From an uncultured Lachnospiraceae bacterium (GTDB taxonomy: Bacteria > Bacillota > Clostridia > Lachnospirales > Lachnospiraceae), in the NCBI GenBank assembly GCA_905235745.1, contig CAJOMN010000014.1, forward strand, positions 1 through 64,000: a stretch of 64,000 bases of DNA. The letters run 5' to 3'. The position numbers were made by a program, and so were the translations under genes. The stretch's first letter is position 1; the number at the start of each line of letters is the position of its first letter. Of the stretch, positions 10,066 to 17,842 are shown piece by piece. The notes beneath the pieces were generated by a model that saw only the letters and a list, made by a program, of their open reading frames with translations, made no database searches and was not told the origin of the DNA.

Positions 10066-11492
10066 AGAAAAACCGCAAGTTATACTATAAATTCATACTT
10101 GCGTACATATTCTTTGCGGCTCTTTGCGTGATGGTAGTCCTCGTAATCACCTCACCGATAATGTACAATTTCCTTTTAAAACAAAAAGCGTCTGAACTGT
10201 ACAGATCCGCTAACGAGATTTCGGCCACATATGCCGATTATTTCTACGATGACACGCTTTCCACGGATGATGTAAGGAACCAGCTTCGGGCGGCGGGTGA
10301 TTTTTCCTCCCTCACTATCTGGATAATTAATACCGACGGCAAGGTTATATACAATTCCGCCACAACAGATGACAGCGGTACCGATTTTGTCATCGACGGA
10401 TTCATTGAGGAAGATACGGAAAGAAGCTTCTACAGGGAAGGCACCTTCTACAACTATTTCAATGAAGAGATGCTGTCCGTCCTGTCTCCGATAACGTACA
10501 ATTATAATCTGAAAGGCTATGTCGTTGTTCACTCTCCCCTTGCAAGGATACGTGAACAGCAAAACGATCTGATTCTCATCATTCTTGCAACGGTCGCGGT
10601 CATATTTGTATTGTCATCGATCATTCTCATTGTATTTACTGACATTGTGTATATTCCGCTCAAGAAGATAACCAAGGCGACCGAAGCATACGCCGAGGGT
10701 GATTTTACATATCCGATAGACGTTGAGAAGAATGATGAGATCGGATATCTTGCTGCATCGCTTACATATATGGCTGACAAGCTGTCTCACCTTGAAGAGG
10801 ATCAAAAGAAGTTCATTGCAAACGTATCCCATGATTTTCGCTCTCCGCTGACCTCTATGAAAGGCTATCTTGAGGCAATGGAAGACGGGACTATCCCGCC
10901 AGAGCAGCACGAGAAATACCTGAATATCGTCAAGAACGAAACGGAACGACTGACCAAGCTTACGAACAATCTTCTGACTCTGAACAACCTGAATATTACG
11001 GGAATGAGCCTTGATATTTCCGACTTTGATATCAACAAAACTATCAAGAACTCGGTCGCAACATTTGAAGGGATATGCAAGAACAAGCACATTTCGTTTA
11101 ACCTTGTCCTTCTCGGGGAACAGCTCTTCGTGTCTGCGGACAAGGGAAAGATAGAACAGGTTCTGTACAATCTCATTGATAACGCGATCAAGTTCAGCAG
11201 ATCCGATTCTTCTATCAGGATTGAGACAAGTGAAAAGAACGAAACCGTATTTGTATCGGTCAAGGATTCGGGAATAGGCATTCCCAAAGAAAGCCAGAAG
11301 CTGATATTTGACAGATTCTACAAGACCGACAATTCACGCGGCAGGGACAAGAAAGGTACCGGTCTCGGATTGTCGATAGTCAGGGAAATATTAAATGCGC
11401 ATCACGAAAACATCAATGTGATATCGACCGTGGATGTCGGAACCGAGTTCATATTCACTCTTCCCAAATCCAAAATAGAGGAGGACGACTAA
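10062..11492 (+). CDS. Membrane sensor histidine kinase
   Basis: Partner of the preceding regulator, 476 residues. It has two membrane segments (about 10-35 and 168-192) flanking an extracellular sensor of about 130 residues, then HAMP, a dimerization/phosphoacceptor domain with His in NVSHDFRSPLTS, and an HATPase domain with N box NLIDNAIKF, G1 DSGIGIP and G2 GTGLGLSIV. The architecture is of the PhoR/WalK-like class without a PAS domain. The 3' end overlaps the convergent aminotransferase gene by 4 bases, with no terminator between them. Confidence 0.92.
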   Translation: MKKNRKLYYKFILAYIFFAALCVMVVLVITSPIMYNFLLKQKASELYRSANEISATYADYFYDDTLSTDDVRNQLRAAGDFSSLTIWIINTDGKVIYNSATTDDSGTDFVIDGFIEEDTERSFYREGTFYNYFNEEMLSVLSPITYNYNLKGYVVVHSPLARIREQQNDLILIILATVAVIFVLSSIILIVFTDIVYIPLKKITKATEAYAEGDFTYPIDVEKNDEIGYLAASLTYMADKLSHLEEDQKKFIANVSHDFRSPLTSMKGYLEAMEDGTIPPEQHEKYLNIVKNETERLTKLTNNLLTLNNLNITGMSLDISDFDINKTIKNSVATFEGICKNKHISFNLVLLGEQLFVSADKGKIEQVLYNLIDNAIKFSRSDSSIRIETSEKNETVFVSVKDSGIGIPKESQKLIFDRFYKTDNSRGRDKKGTGLGLSIVREILNAHHENINVISTVDVGTEFIFTLPKSKIEEDD

Positions 11493-12652
11493 CTTCTCAG
11501 ATCGTTGACGAACAGTGCGATCCTGTCCATTGCCGTCCGAAGCTGTTCTATCGAATACGCATAAGATATCCGGAGGAATCCTTCGCCGCAGTCTCCGAAC
11601 GCGGTGCCTGGAACGACAGCGACATTCTGCGCATCAAGAAGCGCAAACGCAAATTCCTCACTTGTCATATTGAACTCCCTTATATCGGGAAATGCATAGA
11701 AAGCGCCGAAAGGCTCAAAACACGGAAGCCCCATATCACGGAATGCCTTCATAAGGTAATTCCTTCTCTGGTTGTATGATGTCTTCATTTCCCTGACATC
11801 ATCATCCCCGTTCCTGAGCGCTTCGATCGCCGCGTACTGGCTCGTCGTGGGAGCGCACATTATCGCAAACTGATGAACCTTGGTCATCTGCGCGATTATC
11901 TCTTTCGGTCCGAGCGCATAGCCAAGTCTCCACCCGGTCATTGCATACGCTTTGGAAAATCCGTTTATTACGATCGTTCTTTCCTTCATCCCCGGGAATG
12001 AAGCGATCGAAATATGGTCGTTCTTGTATGTCAATTCGGCATATATCTCATCAGACAGAACAAAAATATCCTTGTCTACACATATCTTCGCGATCTTCTC
12101 AAGGTCTTCCTTTTCCATGATCGCGCCTGTCGGATTGTTCGGAAACGGCAGAACCAGTATCTTGGTCTTATCCGTGATCGCCGTTTCAAGCTCCTCCGCC
12201 GTAAGGCGAAAATCATCCTCGTTCTTCAACTCGATGATAACGGCTCTTGCACCGGCAAGTATCGCGCACGGCTCATAGGATACAAAGCTCGGCTGAGGCA
12301 CAATGACCTCGTCACCCGGATCTATCATGGCACGCATGGCAATATCTATCGCCTCTGATCCGCCGACCGTTATTACTGTCTCTGTCTTCGGATCATATGA
12401 TATGTCAAATCTTCTGCTGTAATAATTGCAGATCTCCTCTCTAAGCTCCATAAGCCCGGAATTGGATGTATAGAAGGTTCTACCCTTTTCAAGAGAGTAT
12501 ATGCCTTCGTCCCTTATATGCCACGGAGTATCAAAATCAGGCTCTCCGACGCCAAGTGAGATAGTATCCTTTCTCTCGCTGGCTATATCGAAGAACTTCC
12601 TGATACCCGAAGGTTTGATCTCCGTTATTGTCTGTGACAGAGGATTTCTCAT
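11489..12652 (-). CDS. Class I/II PLP-dependent aminotransferase
   Basis: A 387-residue fold-type I aminotransferase of the aspartate/aromatic/PatA group. Visible are VGEPDFDTP near the N terminus, PNNPTGA for cofactor binding, SDEIYAEL, and the PLP lysine in INGFSKAYAMTGWRLGY. It overlaps the upstream AsnC-type regulator by 4 bases, a pairing that recurs in clostridia and suggests the regulator senses an amino acid handled by this enzyme. The precise substrate (aromatic, aspartate or N-acetyl-diaminopimelate) cannot be decided. Confidence 0.85.
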   Translation of the reverse strand: MRNPLSQTITEIKPSGIRKFFDIASERKDTISLGVGEPDFDTPWHIRDEGIYSLEKGRTFYTSNSGLMELREEICNYYSRRFDISYDPKTETVITVGGSEAIDIAMRAMIDPGDEVIVPQPSFVSYEPCAILAGARAVIIELKNEDDFRLTAEELETAITDKTKILVLPFPNNPTGAIMEKEDLEKIAKICVDKDIFVLSDEIYAELTYKNDHISIASFPGMKERTIVINGFSKAYAMTGWRLGYALGPKEIIAQMTKVHQFAIMCAPTTSQYAAIEALRNGDDDVREMKTSYNQRRNYLMKAFRDMGLPCFEPFGAFYAFPDIREFNMTSEEFAFALLDAQNVAVVPGTAFGDCGEGFLRISYAYSIEQLRTAMDRIALFVNDLRS

Positions 12653-13131
12653 GGTGTCACTATTATCCTTTCATCTTCGCCTTTGTTGTTGAGGATGATC
12701 CCGTGATCCTTGTATTTGCGCAGAACAAAATGCGTAGTCGTACTCAGGATGAAATCCATCGTTGACAGCTTCTCGTACACAAAAGAAGATATCTCCTTGA
12801 GAGTCTTGCCCTCCATGAACACAAGCAGATCAAAACCACCGCTTATAAGGTACGTTGCCTGAACCTCAGGATAATTGTATATACGCTCCGCTATCTCATC
12901 AAATCCTTTGTTCCGCTGCGGAGTGACGCGTACTTCTATAAGAGCATGTATCCTCTCTTCAGTAACCTTGTCCCAGTCGATGAGGGTGTAATACCCGCAT
13001 ATGATGCCTTCGCTCTCCATCGCGGCAAGCTCGTTGGCTACCTCGATCTGTGTTGTATTAAGGCAGGCGGCAACCTCATTGAGATCAATCCGGCTGTTCT
13101 TCTCGATCAGTTTAAGTATCTCTTCTCTCAT
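12649..13131 (-). CDS. Lrp/AsnC family transcriptional regulator
   Basis: A 160-residue DNA-binding protein: an N-terminal winged helix (about 1-55, with NSRIDLNEVAACLNTTQIEV) and a C-terminal RAM/AsnC ligand-binding domain containing YLISGGFDLLVFMEGKTL. Such proteins sense amino acids as octamers. AAAGGG stands upstream of the ATG. A 25-bp palindrome lies 22-46 bases upstream of the start and may be an operator. It is co-transcribed with the aminotransferase. Confidence 0.87.
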   Translation of the reverse strand: MREEILKLIEKNSRIDLNEVAACLNTTQIEVANELAAMESEGIICGYYTLIDWDKVTEERIHALIEVRVTPQRNKGFDEIAERIYNYPEVQATYLISGGFDLLVFMEGKTLKEISSFVYEKLSTMDFILSTTTHFVLRKYKDHGIILNNKGEDERIIVTP

Positions 13132-13152
13132 ATCAGTCCCTTTCTGTCATAT

Positions 13153-13177
13153 AGTGACCGGATCTGATCCGTTCACT
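13153..13177. promoter_or_regulatory. Palindrome copy 1: 25-bp candidate operator before the AsnC gene
   Basis: Two 12-base arms (AGTGACCGGATC and GATCCGTTCACT) around one central base, with one mismatch. It overlaps the stop codon of the upstream gene and lies in the 41-base gap ahead of the AsnC regulator. It has no T run, so it is not a normal terminator. It matches three other sites (24582, 39322, 63113). Confidence 0.55.
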
Positions 13178-14159
13178 GTACTTTATAGAGTTCGTCGGAT
13201 CCGGGCGGCTCCAGAAATCTCTTTTCATCGCCGAGAAGCAGGATCCGGTCATTACCTTCCACAACCTTTCCGACAACGGCAGCGTTGATCCCTTCCCTGT
13301 TCAATGCCCTTACAACATCTGAACCTTTAGGGGTTGTAATAAGCATCGATCCGCTTGATATAAGCTCATAGGGGTTAAGCCCGAATACTTCGCATATCTC
13401 CACCGTCTCCTGCCTGACCGGAATATCAAGAAGCTCTATCTCGAGTCCGCACCCGCTGCTTTCGGCAATTTCCCACAATGCTCCGAATATCCCTCCTTCG
13501 GTAACATCATGCATCGCCGATACTCCGACTGCTGCGGCAATTTCCGCATCCCTTACAACGGACAGGCAGTCGGAAAATCCGATCGCCGTATCAATAAACG
13601 ACGGAGCAAAACGCTCCGTAAGATACTCTTTCTTTTCTTTTGCGATTATGCTTGTACCCTCAAGACCTATCCACTTGGTAACTACCACGTCGTCTCCCGG
13701 TCTGGCTCCGGATGTCTGTATAAACCTGTCTTTCCTGACCTTGCCTATTCCCGTGGCAGTTACTATTGCCTGATTGACTGCTTTCGTGACCTCCGTGTGT
13801 CCGCCCACTATCTGGATATTAAGCTTGGCACACACTTCCTCGGCCTGCCGCATTATAGTCTTAAGCTCATCTTCCTCCGTTCCTTCGGGAAGCAGAACGG
13901 AAAGCATGATACCGATAACCTCGGCTCCGGAAGACGCTATATCATTGGCCGTAACATGTACTGCCAATGCCCCTATATCGTGACTGGTTCCGGTAATTGG
14001 ATCGGTTGAAGTAACAAAGATCTCATCATCCGCAAGCCCGATAGCCGCACAGTCCTCACCGACTCCGGCACCTGTGACTATCTCGCTGCGCTTTGTCCTG
14101 ATCTGTCTTATTATTGACCTTTTAAGTACACTTTCCGGTACTTTGCCTGTCTTTAACAT
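13173..14159 (-). CDS. AIR-synthase-related protein (HypE/ThiL/SelD-like fold)
   Basis: A 328-residue member of the PurM/HypE superfamily of ATP-binding proteins. GAGVGEDCAAIGL and the HVTANDIASSGAEV region are the nucleotide/metal-binding parts; VGGHTEV and MHDVTEGGI are the further conserved blocks. The C-terminal cysteine motif of true HypE is absent and no other hydrogenase maturation genes are near, so a HypE role is unlikely. Stand-alone clostridial relatives are annotated only as AIR-synthase-related. It precedes the AsnC-aminotransferase pair, so it may share their pathway. Confidence 0.75.
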   Translation of the reverse strand: MLKTGKVPESVLKRSIIRQIRTKRSEIVTGAGVGEDCAAIGLADDEIFVTSTDPITGTSHDIGALAVHVTANDIASSGAEVIGIMLSVLLPEGTEEDELKTIMRQAEEVCAKLNIQIVGGHTEVTKAVNQAIVTATGIGKVRKDRFIQTSGARPGDDVVVTKWIGLEGTSIIAKEKKEYLTERFAPSFIDTAIGFSDCLSVVRDAEIAAAVGVSAMHDVTEGGIFGALWEIAESSGCGLEIELLDIPVRQETVEICEVFGLNPYELISSGSMLITTPKGSDVVRALNREGINAAVVGKVVEGNDRILLLGDEKRFLEPPGSDELYKVQ

Positions 14160-14177
14160 TTATTGCCCCGCAGAGTA

Positions 14178-15803
14178 TCACAACCCGAATGCCGCCGCAG
14201 CTTCAGCCGCTGCCGCCGCAGCATTGTTAAGTTCTCCGATCGTTGCCTTTACGGCATCAATGCTTCCCGTATCTATCGCAGACTGAAGCATTGCCAGTGC
14301 CGCCGGATTATCCGTGGCGGTACCTACAGTGGCTGTTCTCGGAGTGGGCAGATATGTACTCCTGTTTACTTCGGTTCGTTCAACCTCTTTACCGTCAACG
14401 GTAACTATCTTCCACAATTTTCCGGTATAGCCCGTGTGTGCCGACTGGGTCGAAATCGATCCGAGCGGAGCCGAAGGATCGACTATGATCTTATCACCCT
14501 CGGGTACAGTCTCCGAAAGCTGCTCGCTCTCATATGTAACCGTTCTGTTGGAGGGTCTTGTTTCTACTCCGTATAACGTGAATACTATCTGCTTGTCTTC
14601 CGTTGTGATCCCTTCTATATATACAGGATAATCCGTATTATTGGTGAACTTGAAGTCCTTGCTCGTTCCCGATATGGCAGCATCACCTGACAGATCCACA
14701 TATGATACTATCATCGAATGATTGTGTCTCTCGGTCACCTCAAGCTCCGCACGAAGCACCGCATTATACAGCGTCGTACTTACCTGGCATATGCCGCCGC
14801 CGAGACTCTCCACAACCATACCGTTCAGATACGATCCGGCAAGATAATATCCGTTCTCCTCGGTAAATGGACTAACCGCCTCGTACATCGAAAACGTATC
14901 TCCCGGAAGCAGCACCGTTCCGTTTACAAGCCTTGTGCCGTTTCTGACATTACCGGATCTGTCGGCATTTGAAGTCTTAAAGCTTGTCCTGAACGTTCCT
15001 ATAACATCATGGATCTTCTCGAGATCTTCTTCGGTCGCTTTCGGGATATCCTCCACAACGACAAGATCTATCGCAATATCCTCTCCGGTAAAGCTGTCAA
15101 GCTCCGACATTATCCGTGATACGGATGCATTTGTATCTATCTTCTCTCCCTTTGTTCCCGGGGTTATGACAAAGTCTCCGTCTGCTTTCGATAATGTGGC
15201 ATTGACAGCCTCCACATTATACAGGTCGCCCTGCTCTTTGACTATGGATTCGATTATGCTTCTGTCAAACCGGACATTGATCGGATACACTTTTCTGTCA
15301 TGTTCTATGTCCTTGCGCTCTTTGTATCTTTCGACGATATTGCCGCTTCTGCCCGCATAAAGGGCATCCGTAACAAGACTGGTGTCATCCCATTCAAGAC
15401 CAAGCTCATGTGCGGTTACGCTTACGCGTCCTTCTCCGATGGAATTGAACGTTATCTGCGCATCTCCCATTGACTGCACCTTGTCCCTGATAAGCTTAAC
15501 AGCTTCATCATATGTCTTGCCTGACATACTGATGTCGTCAAAATAGATGCCGTTCATTATCGTTCCGGAAAGATCCTTTTCCACCGTGGGTTCTATATCG
15601 ATGTTCAGCGTAGTACCCAGATCTTCCCCGCCTGTCCCGTTTTGAACCTTCTCATAGGCGTCCTTGACAAGTCCCGTTGCCCCGGCAAAGAAATTGTCAC
15701 CCGAAAAAGCCTTAACGCTCTTATTGTCCGCAGCAAACACAAATATCGACGCAAGAAGCGCCAATATCATATATCTGACGATCCGACCGTTATTGTGTTT
15801 CAT
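14178..15803 (-). CDS. VanW family protein with peptidoglycan-binding-like domain
   Basis: Surface protein of about 541 residues. A short N-terminal membrane anchor or signal (about 8-26) is followed by a YoaR-type putative peptidoglycan-binding domain (about 80-240, GKTYDEAVKLI), the VanW domain (about 290-420, with LLPGDTFSMYEAV and GGGICQVSTTLYNA), a short G5-like strand region, and an Ala-rich C-terminal tail. Function is unknown beyond cell-wall association. The ATG at 15803 lies 11 bases after AAAAGGGG; an upstream GTG overlaps that site. Confidence 0.85.
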   Translation of the reverse strand: MKHNNGRIVRYMILALLASIFVFAADNKSVKAFSGDNFFAGATGLVKDAYEKVQNGTGGEDLGTTLNIDIEPTVEKDLSGTIMNGIYFDDISMSGKTYDEAVKLIRDKVQSMGDAQITFNSIGEGRVSVTAHELGLEWDDTSLVTDALYAGRSGNIVERYKERKDIEHDRKVYPINVRFDRSIIESIVKEQGDLYNVEAVNATLSKADGDFVITPGTKGEKIDTNASVSRIMSELDSFTGEDIAIDLVVVEDIPKATEEDLEKIHDVIGTFRTSFKTSNADRSGNVRNGTRLVNGTVLLPGDTFSMYEAVSPFTEENGYYLAGSYLNGMVVESLGGGICQVSTTLYNAVLRAELEVTERHNHSMIVSYVDLSGDAAISGTSKDFKFTNNTDYPVYIEGITTEDKQIVFTLYGVETRPSNRTVTYESEQLSETVPEGDKIIVDPSAPLGSISTQSAHTGYTGKLWKIVTVDGKEVERTEVNRSTYLPTPRTATVGTATDNPAALAMLQSAIDTGSIDAVKATIGELNNAAAAAAEAAAAFGL

Positions 15804-15830
15804 CTCAATTGACACCCCTTTTCATTTTGA

Positions 15831-15938
15831 TTATGATATTAGATACAGCAGAGAAGGTACTATCATTGCAAGTACCAGTATTATGATGATAATCGCCGAT
15901 ATTGTCTGCTTTGTTTTTTTGTTATGAAAATTCATCAT
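15831..15938 (-). CDS. Small single-span membrane protein, 35 residues
   Basis: A short open frame beginning ATGATG with GAGGAC 7 bases upstream. The protein has a basic N terminus (NKKTKQT) and one hydrophobic helix rich in Ile/Leu (ISAIIIIILVLAMIVP), ending soon after. It lies 28 bases upstream of the VanW gene on the same strand, so they are probably co-transcribed. Similar tiny K-rich one-helix proteins are common in Lachnospiraceae genomes, but I know no function. Confidence 0.6.
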   Translation of the reverse strand: MMNFHNKKTKQTISAIIIIILVLAMIVPSLLYLIS

Positions 15939-15968
15939 TTGTTTGTCCTCATTGTTAGGTAATTATAT

Positions 15969-16709
15969 ATGATATCTCCGCTATTTACAACCATTGTGGC
16001 AGTTGCCGCATTCATTTTCATCTTCATGAAAATTACATCCGAAAAATCGGAAGACGGCGTCAAAACCTTTCATGAAAGAGAGCGCCGTGCCGACAGCACT
16101 CTTAAACAGCCTCTTGATGATCTTGATTTCATACACTTTCCTCTTGAAGACATACCGGCTCCCGAACCTGCGGTCAACGAAAAATGTGCCGCAATTATCG
16201 AAGAACTTAAGGATCTGTCAGGCAGGAAGATCGTCAATCTGACCGGTATAACAAACACAGATCTCAAGCTTACATACGGTGCTCCCAATCTACCGATACT
16301 GACCGAATACGATCAGAACTATACCACCCTTTGCAGGGATCTGTATGAACTCGGCAACGAATACATGAACACCGGTCATGAAGATGAAGCGATCGCAACC
16401 TTCAATGTCGCCGTCAATATCGGGACGGATATTTCCGCAACCTATACGACTCTTGCCGAAATGTACGCAGAAAGAGGACTGTATGTTGAGATCCAGCGTC
16501 TTATCAACTGTGCCGGCAATATCCGCTCACTTACAAGAAACTCCACGATAAACAAGCTTCAGAAGATCCTTGATGATCACACATCTGCGGTTATCAAGCT
16601 TTCCGGGGACGAAGAACCTTCTTCCGGTTCTGATCCCGGCAATATCCTGCCAGCGGACATTCTTGACATTTTGGAGACTGTGCCTTACAAATCGTCCGAC
16701 CAAAAGTAA
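15969..16709 (+). CDS. Membrane-anchored TPR-like protein of unknown function
   Basis: A 246-residue protein with an N-terminal membrane anchor (about 4-20), a charged linker, and TPR-like helices at about 120-200 (LGNEYMNTGHEDEAIATFNVAV). It starts 30 bases from the divergent small membrane protein gene and has a TTAGGT site. Its last 116 bases (16594-16709) are antisense to the end of nth, including codons for the Nth iron-sulfur cysteines. Function unknown; a protein-protein scaffold is likely. Confidence 0.7.
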   Translation: MISPLFTTIVAVAAFIFIFMKITSEKSEDGVKTFHERERRADSTLKQPLDDLDFIHFPLEDIPAPEPAVNEKCAAIIEELKDLSGRKIVNLTGITNTDLKLTYGAPNLPILTEYDQNYTTLCRDLYELGNEYMNTGHEDEAIATFNVAVNIGTDISATYTTLAEMYAERGLYVEIQRLINCAGNIRSLTRNSTINKLQKILDDHTSAVIKLSGDEEPSSGSDPGNILPADILDILETVPYKSSDQK

Positions 16710-17250
16710 TAAACCATATATTGATAAGTATCCAGTATTCTTTCGGTACGACCTTCATAAGATCGTATTCTATCTTCTCGGGATCCTCTTCATCAGTCAG
16801 CCGGAGTCTGCGCGAAATACGCTTTACATGTGTGTCTACAACTATACTGTCGATCCCGTAGATATTGCCGCGTATGACATTTGCCGTTTTCCTGCCCACT
16901 CCCGGAAGCCTTGTCAGTTCATCTATGTCGCTCGGAACCTTACCGTCATATTCGGTCAATATCATTTGAGCGCTTCCTATTATATTCTTTGCTTTATTAT
17001 GGTAAAATCCCGCCTGCCTTATATCCTGTTCAAGTTCTGCCGGATCAGCATTTGCGTAATCCGATACCGTCCGGTACTTTTCAAACAGATCCTTCGTAAT
17101 TATATTTACTCTTGCATCGGTACACTGTGCGCTCAGTATTGTTGCAACCAGCAGCTGCCATGCATCCGAATGGTTAAGGTAGCACCTGACATCATCGGAG
17201 TACATGCTTTTGAATATATCCATTATCTCCAGTGTACGTTTGGATGCCAT
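16594..17250 (-). CDS. nth: Endonuclease III
   Basis: DNA glycosylase/AP lyase for oxidized pyrimidines in base-excision repair, 218 residues. The helix-hairpin-helix LPGVGRKTANVI with the catalytic Lys, the catalytic Asp in VDTHVKRIS and the [4Fe-4S] cysteines in CKAQSPKCQECPLAGYC are intact. The ATG at 17250 follows the DUF5662 stop by 4 bases, with GGAAG upstream. The 3' end overlaps the convergent TPR gene by 116 bases, yet the cluster cysteines encoded there are conserved. Confidence 0.93.
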   Translation of the reverse strand: MASKRTLEIMDIFKSMYSDDVRCYLNHSDAWQLLVATILSAQCTDARVNIITKDLFEKYRTVSDYANADPAELEQDIRQAGFYHNKAKNIIGSAQMILTEYDGKVPSDIDELTRLPGVGRKTANVIRGNIYGIDSIVVDTHVKRISRRLRLTDEEDPEKIEYDLMKVVPKEYWILINIWFITFGRTICKAQSPKCQECPLAGYCRDQNRKKVLRPRKA

Positions 17251-17254
17251 ATCT

Positions 17255-17842
17255 TTACTTCTTCCGGTTGTGTAACAGCTCTGCCAGCTTTGCACCGGGA
17301 TATTTCTTCAGATATACATTTCTGATATAACTCTCGGTGACTTCGGGACCGTTCGACGCAAGCATCTTGAGAAGCTTCTCAAGATCGGCTCTTGTATGCT
17401 CTTCCATAAGAAGCGTGTAATCGCCCTTTTGATAGTATTTCAGCGGCATATCGCATGTATAATGACCCTTATTGTATATGGCGGATGCAGCAACCCTGTC
17501 CACATACATTTCCACCAGATACCTCTTGGGCATCCTGACGGGTATGATCAGATGCTCCTGCCTTCCCGGGCTTGCTTTGTAGTCGGTCCAGTATTCATAA
17601 TGATGCTTGTTCCTCCCCTTATGGTGGATCCAGGCTTCCGAATAGCCCTTTTTCTCGCGCTCGGCATTATTGGGGCTTCTGTATCCCTGATAATATTTTG
17701 CCCCGACAAGGAATTCGGAAGGGCTGTATTTGCTAAGATCATGTGTCAGGCCCTGATAATACAGACCTACCCTGAAGCACCCCTGCCTTACCATTCGTCT
17801 GTGTTCATTGATTGTTCTTAAATGTTTCAGGATTTTAAACAC
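17255..17842 (-). CDS. DUF5662 family protein
   Basis: A 195-residue protein matching the DUF5662 family: HLRTINEHRRMVRQGCF near the start, then LTHDLSKYSPSEF, YYQGYRSPNNAER, and WIHHKGRNKHHYEYW, a set of conserved His/Asp residues that suggests a metal site. Function is unknown. A GTG at 17842 has GGAGG 6 bases upstream, better than the GTG-ATG at 17857-17860, and gives the usual family N terminus. It overlaps the end of the Na/Pi transporter gene by 8 bases. Confidence 0.82.
   Translation of the reverse strand: MFKILKHLRTINEHRRMVRQGCFRVGLYYQGLTHDLSKYSPSEFLVGAKYYQGYRSPNNAEREKKGYSEAWIHHKGRNKHHYEYWTDYKASPGRQEHLIIPVRMPKRYLVEMYVDRVAASAIYNKGHYTCDMPLKYYQKGDYTLLMEEHTRADLEKLLKMLASNGPEVTESYIRNVYLKKYPGAKLAELLHNRKK

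Noticed and set aside
13173-14159. SelD or HypE assignment
   Set aside because: No selenocysteine genes or hydrogenase genes are nearby and the defining C-terminal or Cys motifs are missing.
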